The notes beneath the pieces were generated by a model. The model ran no database searches, had not been told where the DNA came from, and saw nothing but the letters and a program-made list of their open reading frames with translations. The position numbers and the translations under genes are program-made. A DNA stretch of 64,000 nt from JBBQYA01 sp031412335 (lineage in GTDB: Bacteria; Bacteroidota; Bacteroidia; Sphingobacteriales; Sphingobacteriaceae): contig JANOCT010000001.1 in the NCBI GenBank assembly GCA_031412335.1, positions 62,001-126,000 of the forward strand. The letters run 5' to 3'. This document shows, piece after piece, positions 36,076 to 44,321 of the stretch. Each line of letters starts with the position of its first letter. Position 1 is the first letter of the stretch.

Positions 36076-37320
36076 ATGGCAAAAAAAAATACAAATCTGA
36101 CGGTTAAGCAAGATCCTGCCGGCATTAATATTCAATTAAAACCAGTTGCCAAAAGCACTTATAAAAAGGAATTATCAACCTTTTTGAGTGCGGTGCAATC
36201 TGCAAATAATTTAGATACACCAAATCGGAAACGATTGTACGAGCATTACGTCGACATGCAACGTGATCCTGTATTCTATGGCCATATCCAAAATAGAATA
36301 ATGCGGATTGCCAACAAAAAGTTTAGAATTTTTGATGTAAATACGGGCAAAACGGATGAAGATAAATCTAAATTGCTAGAAAAGAACTGGTTTAATGTAT
36401 TCTTAAAATTAGCAATGGAAAGCCGTTTTTTCGGTCATTCATTAATCTATTTTTCAGAATTTAAAGAAAATTTGATTAGTCAAGTAGAGTGCGTAATACG
36501 GGAGCATGTGGTACCGGAAAAAGGCTTTATTGTAGTTAACCCGGGCGATACAAAAGGAATCAGTTATTTGGATGGTGACATAGCCAATTATTGCATTTCC
36601 GTAGGCAACAAAAAAGACTTAGGATTAAACGAAAAATTGATCATTCCATTCATTCTGAAAAAACACAGCTGGGCGGCCATAGATCAATATGAAGAATTAT
36701 ATGGAATTCCAATCCGGACGGCAACTACCACAAGTCCTGATACCACTGTACATAATGAAATATTTGATAACCTTGACAAAATGGGATCAGCTGCGTATGG
36801 CTTATTTCCAGAAGGTACCACTTTGGAAATTGTTGCAGCTTCAGGTGCAGAAGGAAGTCGTTTATTTCTCAATAAAATAGCAGCATGTAATCAAGAATGC
36901 GCAATGCTGGTAAACGGTCAAATCGAAACAAGTACTCAAACAGGAAGTAGAGCAAAATCCGAAAATGTTGTAGAATCTACTCAAGACGAAATTACTCTTG
37001 ACGATCTTATGTTCTGCGAAAATCTGATCAATGATGAACTACTGAGCAAATTAGCATTTTTCAATTATCCATTTGGCGAAAAAGATCGTTTTGAGTTTGA
37101 TAGCACAAAAGAACCTACGATTGACGAACAACTAAATATATACAAAGGAGTAAGTGACATCGCTGCGAATATGGGTTATGAATTAGATCCAGTTCAAATT
37201 CAAGAAACATTTGGTGTAACCCTGGTAAAAAAATTAGCTGTTGAACCTTTGGAGCCAGCAGAACCAGAACCACCTGCATCTAGTAAACAACAATCAAAAA
37301 AACCAGCGCCGGGAAAGTAA
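36076..37320 (+). CDS. portal protein (DUF935, Mu gp29-like)
   Basis: 414 aa, dodecameric DNA-entry portal. The segment MQRDPVFYGHIQNRIMRIAN is the family start. A KHSWAAIDQYEELYGIPIRT block follows, and ETSTQTGSRAKSENVVEST is the conserved clip/wing region. Ends with a Pro/Glu-rich tail (LEPAEPEPPASSKQQSKK). Followed after 14 bp by the F-like head gene. Confidence 0.82.
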   Translation: MAKKNTNLTVKQDPAGINIQLKPVAKSTYKKELSTFLSAVQSANNLDTPNRKRLYEHYVDMQRDPVFYGHIQNRIMRIANKKFRIFDVNTGKTDEDKSKLLEKNWFNVFLKLAMESRFFGHSLIYFSEFKENLISQVECVIREHVVPEKGFIVVNPGDTKGISYLDGDIANYCISVGNKKDLGLNEKLIIPFILKKHSWAAIDQYEELYGIPIRTATTTSPDTTVHNEIFDNLDKMGSAAYGLFPEGTTLEIVAASGAEGSRLFLNKIAACNQECAMLVNGQIETSTQTGSRAKSENVVESTQDEITLDDLMFCENLINDELLSKLAFFNYPFGEKDRFEFDSTKEPTIDEQLNIYKGVSDIAANMGYELDPVQIQETFGVTLVKKLAVEPLEPAEPEPPASSKQQSKKPAPGK

Positions 37321-37334
37321 CTCGCAAGCTGGCC

Positions 37335-38180
37335 ATGTCGGCAGAAGTTCAGCTTGCTATTGGTGATGCAATTCAACAGACCTACCACAAAGATCATATA
37401 TGTGGTACTGAAGAATCATTTCTTCAGCTGAGTTTTGGGAAGGATCTGGATAAAGCAATTCGCGATTTGGTCCTTTCTGTTTTTGCTAAAGGTGATACTA
37501 AATCAGCTCGCAAATTACTCACCAAAGCTACTGCCAAAACTATTGTAAGCGGTATTTCCGAAGGCTTCGGCAAACAAGTAGCTAAAGTAGATTACACCAC
37601 CAAGGACGAGCAAATGCTCGAAAAATTAACCAGAAACACTTGGCGTTTTTCGGCTGCTAAAACCGTGGAAATTGAAAAAGCCATGAGCCGGGCTTTAGTT
37701 GATGAAAAAGGAGTTTTGCGAGAATTTTCAGCATTCAAAAAAGTAGCTGAAGGAATTGCAGAAGTATTTAACGGAGCGTACTTAAAAACCGAATACAATC
37801 ACGCAGTTTCAAGCTCGCAAATGGCAGCGCAATGGTTGCGCTACCAGGAATCGGGTGCAACTTTTTTGCGGTATAATACTGTTGGTGATGATCGTGTGCG
37901 GGATGAGCATGTGCTGTTAGATCGGATCATGAAATCCATCGACGATAAATTTTGGGATACCTGGTATCCACCCAATGGTTGGGGTTGCCGATGTGATGTA
38001 TCTGAAGAGTTTAGTGGAAAAGCTACACCGGATGGGAAGATCCGATTACCGGAAGTAAAAAAAGGATTCGGAGGTAATGTGGGTAAAACTGGAAAAGCTT
38101 TCAGCGCGGGTTTATTCACCTTAAGTAAATCAGAATTAAAACAATCGAATCAATTAGCAGACGATTTAAGAAAAGAATAA
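37335..38180 (+). CDS. Mu F-like minor head protein (gp30-like)
   Basis: 281 aa. Conserved block: ETKYNHAV-type YLKTEYNHAVSSSQMAAQWL, ATFLRYNTVGDDRVRDEHVL, WDTWYPPNGWGCRCDVSEEF. The GWGCRC motif is diagnostic of phage head morphogenesis proteins of the SPP1 gp7/Mu F family, minor components injected or fitted at the portal. Confidence 0.85.
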   Translation: MSAEVQLAIGDAIQQTYHKDHICGTEESFLQLSFGKDLDKAIRDLVLSVFAKGDTKSARKLLTKATAKTIVSGISEGFGKQVAKVDYTTKDEQMLEKLTRNTWRFSAAKTVEIEKAMSRALVDEKGVLREFSAFKKVAEGIAEVFNGAYLKTEYNHAVSSSQMAAQWLRYQESGATFLRYNTVGDDRVRDEHVLLDRIMKSIDDKFWDTWYPPNGWGCRCDVSEEFSGKATPDGKIRLPEVKKGFGGNVGKTGKAFSAGLFTLSKSELKQSNQLADDLRKE

Positions 38181-38181
38181 T

Positions 38182-40032
38182 ATGTCAACTGTCGAAACCA
38201 AACACGTATTCAGGCTCGAAGATTACCTCGGGCCAGGCATCAAAAAGATTACTGATTTACAGGATAAGTTAGATGGCAAATTAAAAGCTTTTGGTCCATC
38301 TGCCACATCAGGATATGGAAGAGCTACAGCCGCCGCCGAAAAGTTTCGGTTGAAAAATATGGAAGCCATAAACCAAGTGAGCAACCAGATTCCGCAAATT
38401 GGAAATGTTTTGGGATTGCTCACCAATCCTTATGCCTTGGCAACCGTTGCAACCTTGGCATTGGGTGCCGCCTATGTGAAAAGTTTAGGCATGGCCAAAG
38501 ATTGGGAAAAGGGCATGGCGAAAATAAATTTAACAGCTCAGGAAACGGGTCCAGAATTAAATAAATTAAGCGATAAAGTGCTGAATGTGGCAATTAGAAA
38601 CAAAGTGCCATTAGCAGAAGTTCCTGAAGCATTTGAAAAAATAATCTCAGCCGGACTAGATACTAAACTTGCTTTTGAATCATTAGAGCCAACGTTAAAA
38701 GCTGCTAAAGCTGGTTTTACCGATGTAGCAACTACAGCAGATGCAGGTGTTTCTTTAATGAAATCAGGTAATTTGCAGGATATTACCGACAGTTATGATT
38801 TACTTTTTGCTACAATGGTTGAAGGTAAGGCACAATTTAAAGACATTGCAACCTACCTACCTAAACTTGCACCCGTTGCATTGAATTATGGCTTAGCACT
38901 CGATGAAGTTGCTGGATCCTACGCCTACTTTACAGCTCAAGGTCAAACCGCTGAAAAAGCAGCTAACTTATTGGAGAATGTATTCAAAGTATTGGGTGAT
39001 CCTGAAAAGGCCGAAGCTTTCAAAAACATTGGCGTTTCATTTTTTGATTCTGCTGGTAAAATGCGGCCATTACTAGATATATCCAAGGAGTTGGAAACTA
39101 GCTTACAAGGATTAACAGACCAGGCTAAATCTGAAAAATTAGCAACACTTGGTTTAGATTCTCAAGCTTCAGCGGGATTTGCTGGTTTGGCTCAAAACAT
39201 TACTGGTCTCGAAAAAGCATTGAATGCTACCGAAGCAGCAGCTGGCAATTTGGACAAAGCAGTTATCAACACCAAAGAATCAGGTGACGGATGGGCAATA
39301 ACCATGAATATTTTGCAAGCTGGAATGATAAAATTTGGGCAAACAGGATTGCCGATATTCGAAGCTATTGGAAACAAAGTAGCTGAACTCTTACACTGGA
39401 CAATTGATCTTTGGAATGAGAATATCATTTTACGTGATATATTTTCAGTCATTGGTACAATAGCTGGAATCGCTTTTGATGTAGTTTTTTCAAGTGTAAG
39501 TCGAGTTTGGAATATTGTAAAAGGGCTAGTTGATGCATTGGGTTGGGTAGCTGACAAAGTTGGATTGTCTGGAGATGGATTTACAAAAATCTACGAAACC
39601 GTTAGGCCGTATTTAGTTTGGATGTCTGAGATGTTTTTAAAGATTTATAACATCGCCTATAAATTATTCACGCTTGATCTGAAAGGAGCAGTTCAGGATG
39701 TAATGAATTTTGAACTTCCGGATATTAATGTAATCAAGAATGAGCAGAATAAGGAAATAAACGGAACGGATCCATCTCCGACTTCGAACACTCCATCACC
39801 AACTAAAACTCTACCTCCAACACCTAAACAAACTCCTGTTTCACAAGTAGCAGGTGACGGAAGTGGACAAGGTGCTGGAGGCACGAGTGGTAACAATATT
39901 CAAATTAATTTTAACGATGCATTGGTTAAAAATTACTTTGCAAGTGCTGCCGGACTGAATATAGCAGAATTTGAACGAACCATGAAGGAGATTGTGGCCA
40001 GAATACTTCGTGATGCACAGGCTGCTGTATGA
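38182..40032 (+). CDS. phage tail tape measure protein (TP901-type)
   Basis: 616 aa; sets tail length and is ejected with DNA. Hydrophobic segment near residue 80-95 (YALATVATLALGAAYV), then the TP901 core: AEVPEAFEKIISAGLDT, ADAGVSLMKSG, FATMVEGKAQFKDIATYLPK. C-terminal membrane-like stretches at about 395-440 and a Pro/Thr-rich linker (about 540-570). Oddly, it is in the head operon on +, about 10 kb from the tube and sheath on the other strand. At roughly 0.15 nm per residue it would give a tail near 90 nm (inference). Confidence 0.85.
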   Translation: MSTVETKHVFRLEDYLGPGIKKITDLQDKLDGKLKAFGPSATSGYGRATAAAEKFRLKNMEAINQVSNQIPQIGNVLGLLTNPYALATVATLALGAAYVKSLGMAKDWEKGMAKINLTAQETGPELNKLSDKVLNVAIRNKVPLAEVPEAFEKIISAGLDTKLAFESLEPTLKAAKAGFTDVATTADAGVSLMKSGNLQDITDSYDLLFATMVEGKAQFKDIATYLPKLAPVALNYGLALDEVAGSYAYFTAQGQTAEKAANLLENVFKVLGDPEKAEAFKNIGVSFFDSAGKMRPLLDISKELETSLQGLTDQAKSEKLATLGLDSQASAGFAGLAQNITGLEKALNATEAAAGNLDKAVINTKESGDGWAITMNILQAGMIKFGQTGLPIFEAIGNKVAELLHWTIDLWNENIILRDIFSVIGTIAGIAFDVVFSSVSRVWNIVKGLVDALGWVADKVGLSGDGFTKIYETVRPYLVWMSEMFLKIYNIAYKLFTLDLKGAVQDVMNFELPDINVIKNEQNKEINGTDPSPTSNTPSPTKTLPPTPKQTPVSQVAGDGSGQGAGGTSGNNIQINFNDALVKNYFASAAGLNIAEFERTMKEIVARILRDAQAAV

Positions 40033-40574
40033 AAGTAACGACCATAAAAAAAGGAGGTCCACATTGGGCGAAGCAGTTAGTTGCCTATAACCAGTTCAAA
40101 AGGAATTTCCCAAATATGGTAGGAGCTTTAGCAGTTTCTTTTTACAAAGAATCATTCCGGAGGGCAGGTTTTATTGATGATGCAGGATTGGAAAAATGGG
40201 AAGCTCGCAAAAAAGAAGGCAAACGGAAAGGTAGAGCTATACTGGTAGATTCTGGAAGAACACGAAGATCAATTAGGGTATTGCGCACTATACCTGGTTT
40301 AGTTGCAGTGGGTACCGATGTTCCTTATGCGCAAGCTCATAACGAAGGAGCTAAAATTACCAGCACGGCAAGCATTGGCCAGCATACTAGAAAAGCTTAC
40401 ACCCGAAAGGTAAAAAAGAAAAAACAAACCGTATCAGCAGCAACGGTAAAAGCCCACAGTAGAAAAATGAATACAACGATTCCACAAAGGAGATTCATTG
40501 GAAGCAGTGCTTTTTTAAACCGCCGTATCACTATGCAATTAAATTATAAAATCACCAACATTTTAAAACTATAA
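40029..40574 (+). CDS. virion morphogenesis protein (Mu gpG-like)
   Basis: 181 aa, basic. NFPNMVGALAVSFYKESFRR, then WEARKKEGKRKGRAILVDSG and the block YAQAHNEGAKITST are the gpG/P2 gpS pattern; IPQRRFIGSSAFLNRRI closes it. A tail completion/head joining factor. It overlaps the tape measure gene by 4 bp. Confidence 0.8.
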   Translation: MKVTTIKKGGPHWAKQLVAYNQFKRNFPNMVGALAVSFYKESFRRAGFIDDAGLEKWEARKKEGKRKGRAILVDSGRTRRSIRVLRTIPGLVAVGTDVPYAQAHNEGAKITSTASIGQHTRKAYTRKVKKKKQTVSAATVKAHSRKMNTTIPQRRFIGSSAFLNRRITMQLNYKITNILKL

Positions 40575-40576
40575 CT

Positions 40577-41095
40577 ATGCAGCCCGAATTATTGTTAGCC
40601 ATACAAGCCCACGCCAATCAGTTTTTGCCAGAAATAAAGCACATTGATTTGTTCAACAACCAAGTAGAACAACTACGATCTACTGAGCCAGGAGATCACC
40701 CTTTTGATTTGCCCGCCTTATTTGTAGAAATGATGCCCATTGAATGGCATACCCATAGTAAGGCTCAAAAGCGAGGAACAGCAAGCCTAATGCTGCATGT
40801 GGTGCAAAATATTTTTCAAGATACCCAAGGTGGAAGTTCTGAACAAGCAGATGCATTGGATTTACTAAGATTGCCTGAAAATGTAGATGGAACTTTTGAG
40901 AATTTCAATGCGGGCGATGGCTTTAGCATCTTTCAGGGTACGCAATTTATACCCGACAACAATTACGACAATGTGATACAAACTATGTGCATGTATTCTT
41001 TTGATGTGATAGTAAGCAAATCGGTACGAGGTAAGCGATATGTTGAAGTGGAAGCAGGATTAAAAGTCACCGGGAAATTGGTGGAGAATGTTTAA
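40577..41095 (+). CDS. phage tail-terminator-like protein (unidentified)
   Basis: 172 aa. PFDLPALFVEMMPIEWHTHS and AQKRGTASLMLHVVQNIFQD resemble small tail-terminator/neck proteins (Gp17/gpU-like size and beta-alpha makeup), but I do not recognise the family firmly. Last gene of the rightward late operon, followed by a strong terminator. Confidence 0.5.
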   Translation: MQPELLLAIQAHANQFLPEIKHIDLFNNQVEQLRSTEPGDHPFDLPALFVEMMPIEWHTHSKAQKRGTASLMLHVVQNIFQDTQGGSSEQADALDLLRLPENVDGTFENFNAGDGFSIFQGTQFIPDNNYDNVIQTMCMYSFDVIVSKSVRGKRYVEVEAGLKVTGKLVENV

Positions 41096-41103
41096 AAAAG
41101 AAA

Positions 41104-41127
41104 AGCCCCGATCTCTCGGGGCTTTTT
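41104..41127 (+). terminator. terminator of the rightward late operon
   Basis: AGCCCCGA (41104-41111) pairs with TCGGGGCT (41116-41123), followed by five T. It lies 9 bp after the last late gene and faces the leftward T9SS-cargo gene, so it insulates the two converging units. Confidence 0.9.
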
Positions 41128-41197
41128 CTGCTACAACTAAATCACAGTTTTAAAATGCCTGATTAACAGGACTAAGAGATTTCTAAAGTAATAAATT

Positions 41198-41863
41198 TTA
41201 TTGTTTCACAAAACTACCACCTTCATAATAATAAACTCCTGGAAGTAATATTCGCACGTCTACCACTTGGCTTTCGCCTTTCAATTCCCATTGGCCAAGA
41301 GCATTGTAAATATTTAGTCCGGCACGTGGCAAGTTTATATAATCGCCTACAGGGTTGGGGAATGGCAAAGCTTGCAACTTGCCAGCTGGCTCCTGATCAG
41401 CGAGGCTGACGGTGCCGGGTAGGCTGTAAATCCACATATTATTTGTGCCAAAGCAGACCAACTTGGCGCCTGTAGAAGTTTGATAGGCAAATGAAGAGTA
41501 AGCACCTATTTGTTGCATCAATTGCAAATTATCTTCTGTATAGTAAGCTAATTTGTAATCTGCGTTAGCATTATAACAAGCAATACCGTACACGATTTTA
41601 CCATTGCTGTTAAATAAATTACGCGATAGATTAGTAAGGCCTGTTTCTTCCATGGTAAAACCTGATTGCGATGGAATGGCAATTGTTTTATAAACTGTGC
41701 GATCTGGACGGTAAATAGTCAGAGTACCTCCATCTTTCTTTGTAAACCAAATATCATTATCAATTTTGTGTATTCCGGTGGCTGATAGTTGCCCTTCTAA
41801 AGTAATTTGTGCATTAGCAAATAAACTGCTGCATAATAAGAGTAAAAGAATTGTATTTTTCAT
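41198..41863 (-). CDS. secreted protein with T9SS type-A sorting domain, prophage cargo (moron)
   Basis: 221 aa. Signal peptide MKNTILLLLLCSSLFANA; beta-rich body of WIYSL/YGIACYNANADYKL repeats resembling a propeller; and a C-terminal sorting domain ALPFPNPVGDYINLPRAGLN ... IYNALGQWELKG ... VDVRILLPGVYYYEGGSFVKQ, matching the PNP...YN..G.......LPGVY pattern of type-A domains. It should be exported through the host type IX system to the cell surface. Located between the converging late and early units. Not a virion gene by position or make-up; probably altered host surface in lysogens. Ligand unknown. Confidence 0.8.
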   Translation of the reverse strand: MKNTILLLLLCSSLFANAQITLEGQLSATGIHKIDNDIWFTKKDGGTLTIYRPDRTVYKTIAIPSQSGFTMEETGLTNLSRNLFNSNGKIVYGIACYNANADYKLAYYTEDNLQLMQQIGAYSSFAYQTSTGAKLVCFGTNNMWIYSLPGTVSLADQEPAGKLQALPFPNPVGDYINLPRAGLNIYNALGQWELKGESQVVDVRILLPGVYYYEGGSFVKQ

Positions 41864-41909
41864 GTTGTTTTTTTGTTAAAAGTATTTAATTAAGTGATAA
41901 TTGTGAAAT

Positions 41910-42131
41910 TTAGGTTAGGTTTTCTCCGTCGAGTGCATCAGCTGTGCGAAGTAGGTAATAAATCATCTCTTGCTCCGGTGGGCCTGATATTATTTCAGCA
42001 TCTAGTATTACATAGTTACTGAGTTTAATAGCGGCTCGACGGATGATTTTTGCTAGCTGGTCCGATTCAACTTCTACATCCAAGAGCAAGTTCAATCTTT
42101 TTTCGAGATCTACATTTACAGTATTAATCAT
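41910..42131 (-). CDS. small phage protein, unknown
   Basis: 73 aa, acidic and helical (NVDLEKRLNLLLDVEVESDQ). The ATG at 42131 (MINTVNV) overlaps the upstream gene by 8 bp; an earlier ATG at 42143 would overlap more. Transcribed with the antirepressor-like gene. No family recognised. Confidence 0.5.
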   Translation of the reverse strand: MINTVNVDLEKRLNLLLDVEVESDQLAKIIRRAAIKLSNYVILDAEIISGPPEQEMIYYLLRTADALDGENLT

Positions 42132-42654
42132 GCCCACCTCCATTTCTACTCAAAAGATTTGTAATTCTTTTGCGAAGCTCACCATCATCAATCAGCATTA
42201 CTTCTTTGAGAATGGCATTCTCACGTTCTAATGTTAATCGATTGTGATTACGAATTTTACTTTTTCCCTCTGGCAATTGTTCTAACCTAAATAAGGTAGG
42301 CTGTTGCTCCATCTTTTCGATGATCAAATCTTCTGCCCAATCTCTGAATAGTCTGGCGTTTTTGCTTTTAATAAAAAAGCCAAGCCGAACGATTCCTCTT
42401 TTAGTCCAATAAATTTTATTTATTGGTTCGTTGTGCGAATTCCGCACAGCGGTTAAAAAGTGTTTGCCTTCAAGCAGTTCGGTTGAATGCGCAACTTTAA
42501 TATGCCTAATTGCATATTCACTGCAACTATACCCTAAAGCCGCCTCTTTTGAAGAAATTAAAAACTGGTGTTCTGGATTTGGGAAAATTGATACGGTTAA
42601 CCCTTCCGTTACTTTTAGGCTTAAAGCCTTTTTTTCTTTTTTCTTATCAGTCAT
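42124..42654 (-). CDS. phage antirepressor/regulator-like protein
   Basis: 176 aa. Conserved FLISSKEAALGYSCSEYAIR (helix-turn-helix-like), AHSTELLEGKHFLTAVRNSH and YWTKRGIVRLGFFIKSKNARLFRDWAEDL, the pattern of Bacteroidota phage antirepressor-type proteins (ORF6N/BRO-like group). C-terminal coiled region. It stands apart from the main early operon behind its own promoter and a long structured leader, so it may be the switch toward late expression (inference). Confidence 0.6.
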   Translation of the reverse strand: MTDKKKEKKALSLKVTEGLTVSIFPNPEHQFLISSKEAALGYSCSEYAIRHIKVAHSTELLEGKHFLTAVRNSHNEPINKIYWTKRGIVRLGFFIKSKNARLFRDWAEDLIIEKMEQQPTLFRLEQLPEGKSKIRNHNRLTLERENAILKEVMLIDDGELRKRITNLLSRNGGGHD

Positions 42655-42681
42655 GATATTTAAAAATTAGTTAAAAAATTA

Positions 42682-42795
42682 ACCGGACGTGACTGACAAG
42701 TCCAAGCGGGGCTTGAAATTCGTGGGTCGTTACCTTACCACCATCCGGTATTTCTTTGTTTCAGTTTTTAATCCCCTGAACAGGACTTATCAGTC
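42682..42795 (-). ncRNA. structured leader of the antirepressor unit
   Basis: GACTGACAAGTCC (42691-42703) pairs with GGACTTATCAGTC (42783-42795), 12 of 13. ACCGGA (42682-42687) could instead pair with TCCGGT (42744-42749), so two folds compete. It fills the 5' leader between the TATATTTG promoter and the antirepressor-like gene. The terminal halves are also near-palindromes (GACTnnnnAGTC), which could be protein sites. Function inferred only. Confidence 0.45.
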
Positions 42796-42799
42796 GCAA

Positions 42800-42830
42800 C
42801 AAATATACAATATTTTTAAAATGAAAGAAA
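42800..42830 (-). promoter_or_regulatory. leftward promoter of the antirepressor unit
   Basis: Minus strand: TTTC (42830-42827), 19 nt, TATATTTG (42807-42800). Good -7, slightly off -33. Upstream DNA (42808-42958) holds two hairpins: AACCACC/GGTGGTT at 42859-42882 and GCCCA/TGGGC at 42926-42939, possible terminators of the main early operon. Confidence 0.5.
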
Positions 42831-42958
42831 TATTGTTAACGGTTGAGTTTTTTTTATTAACCACCTCAATTTTGGGGTGGTTGAAAGTTAACGGGCTGAA
42901 AATTCTGCTGGTTAAAATTAGCTGGGCCCAAAATTGGGCTGAGTAAATTTATTAGCAC

Positions 42959-43102
42959 TTACAATTTACCAAAATCCACAGCCAAATCGTCTTCTGTTAA
43001 CCCAAACACATCAATATGATGCTTTAGAAATATTTTTAAAGTACCATAATTAATTTCGTTATAATGAATTCTTTTGCGCGCTAAACGCTTTGTAATTTCC
43101 AT
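42959..43102 (-). CDS. small phage protein, 47 aa
   Basis: MEITKRLARKRIHYNEINYG then LKIFLKHHIDVFGLTEDDLA and a short tail. The last half matches the end of the neighbouring 127-aa protein (FLRLHIDIFGL versus FLKHHIDVFGL), so the two are related. End of the main early operon. Function unknown. Confidence 0.55.
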   Translation of the reverse strand: MEITKRLARKRIHYNEINYGTLKIFLKHHIDVFGLTEDDLAVDFGKL

Positions 43103-43154
43103 AGTTTAAATTGTTAATTATTAATTGATTATAGAGGGTGTCATACATATTATA

Positions 43155-43590
43155 TGTTGTCGGCTATTTTAACGAAATAGCAGAACCTTTGTCGATTAAA
43201 CCGAAAATATCAATATGCAATCTTAAAAACTCTCTCATCTCAGAATAGAGAAGATTTGAATAATGAACTTTACCAATACATAAATCAACTAAAATTAACT
43301 GAGTTGAAATATCTAAATCCGTTTCACAAAGTGCTGGACAATTTATGTCGTAAAAATCTGAGAGCGGTTTTAAGTATGGAGTAATATCTGAAAGAAATAC
43401 CCACCCACAGAATTTTTCAATCCATATACTTATTGAACCATCAGAACGGTTTATAAAACCTTTTGAAACATCTAATCTTGAACCTGCTTTAACTTTTATA
43501 CCAAATTCTAAATAAGGTAATAAATATTGAAAATCATCTATAATCATAATTGTAAAAAATTAAGTGTGAATAAAAAAACAGCCGACAACA
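43155..43590. repeat. 16-bp inverted repeats flanking a cassette-like gene
   Basis: TGTTGTCGGCTATTTT (43155-43170) and AAAACAGCCGACAACA (43575-43590) are inverted copies with one mismatch. They bracket the 127-aa gene. The left copy overlaps its 3' end, and the right copy is the end of the attC-like palindrome. Confidence 0.65.
43164..43547 (-). CDS. cassette-like small gene of unknown function
   Basis: 127 aa, acidic and helical, one Trp-rich patch (SISIWIEKFCGWVFL), several Cys. The C-terminus MREFLRLHIDIFGLIDKG resembles the next small protein. Flanked by 16-bp inverted repeats and preceded by an attC-like element. AT content is like that of its neighbours. Probably a late arrival in this phage. 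Reverse of the usual conserved early genes; function unknown. Confidence 0.5.
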   Translation of the reverse strand: MIIDDFQYLLPYLEFGIKVKAGSRLDVSKGFINRSDGSISIWIEKFCGWVFLSDITPYLKPLSDFYDINCPALCETDLDISTQLILVDLCIGKVHYSNLLYSEMREFLRLHIDIFGLIDKGSAISLK

Positions 43591-43715
43591 GCAGTTTGGC
43601 AATATCGCAAGTTCGGTGCTTAATCGATGCTTGCGTGTGTACTTGTTGGCATTTCGCATAACGGACAGTTTTGGCTTTCCAAATTGCCACATCGCCAAGC
43701 TGTATTCCGTTAAAT
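43580..43715 (-). repeat. attC-like imperfect palindrome
   Basis: On the minus strand it starts ATTTAAC (43715-43709, a match to RYYYAAC, overlapping the TAA stop of the previous gene) and ends near GTTGTCG. Arms ACAGCTTGGCGATGTGGCAA and the complement of TTGGCAATATCGCAAGTTCGG pair imperfectly with mispairs, as in integron attC sites. About 136 bp. Elements of this type are, from memory, scattered in Bacteroidota genomes. No IntI-like recombinase is in the window. Confidence 0.5.
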
Positions 43716-44321
43716 CTTTTCCCAAGCAACCGTTTTCCCTCTATCCTTCACCGGGCGCAAGCCCAAGCTCCGCAGGTGTTTCCAGTATTCTAGTACCTGG
43801 TCGGTGGTTAGGCTATTTTCGTGCGCTACGCTGTAAGTAGAAGGGTGTTTTATTTTTTTGGCGGCATTCAAACCCGCCTGATCAGCGCGCAACTCGTTGT
43901 AATACTTCGCCAAATTGCTAATGCTGTGTTTATGCTCAAAAAGGAAATTGGAGCTTTTAAAATAAAACAATAACAAATCCTCGTCGAGATCTAGCAGCTT
44001 TATTTTACCAGCATCTGCAGATGAAACTTTGTAAGCCAAACCATTCTTAAATTGCTTGTAAAGCCTACAGAATAAAGCAATCTTATCAGATACCGGAGTT
44101 TGCTTTTTCGGCTCTGGTCGTGTGCTGCTCAGGCCTAATTTTGCAAATGCAGCTTCTGCAGCATGATTAGCTGGTATGTTTTCCTTTAATTTGGAATACT
44201 GCAAATCGGTAAGCTGGTTGCGCTCATCAAATATGATGGAATGCAGGCGCTCGTTCTGGTAGGTTACAATTACCTGCCCTTTTATTTTGGCGCTGTAGAG
44301 TGCGAATTTATCAAGCTTCAT
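43710..44321 (-). CDS. phage early protein of unknown function
   Basis: 203 aa. Helical C-terminal half with DQVLEYWKHLRSLGLRPVKD; basic. Its TAA stop is embedded in the attC-like element. It overlaps the small 57-aa gene before it by 11 bp. No recognised domain; early operon member. Confidence 0.5.
   Translation of the reverse strand: MKLDKFALYSAKIKGQVIVTYQNERLHSIIFDERNQLTDLQYSKLKENIPANHAAEAAFAKLGLSSTRPEPKKQTPVSDKIALFCRLYKQFKNGLAYKVSSADAGKIKLLDLDEDLLLFYFKSSNFLFEHKHSISNLAKYYNELRADQAGLNAAKKIKHPSTYSVAHENSLTTDQVLEYWKHLRSLGLRPVKDRGKTVAWEKI

Noticed and set aside
42689..42946. Plus-strand open frame of 85 codons opposite the early promoter region
   Set aside because: It starts at GTG inside a palindrome, runs antisense to the leader and promoter and has no family features; the hairpins explain its base composition.
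43534..43729. Overlapping minus-strand frames of 61-63 codons
   Set aside because: They coincide with the attC-like palindrome; the encoded text is only the palindrome read through.
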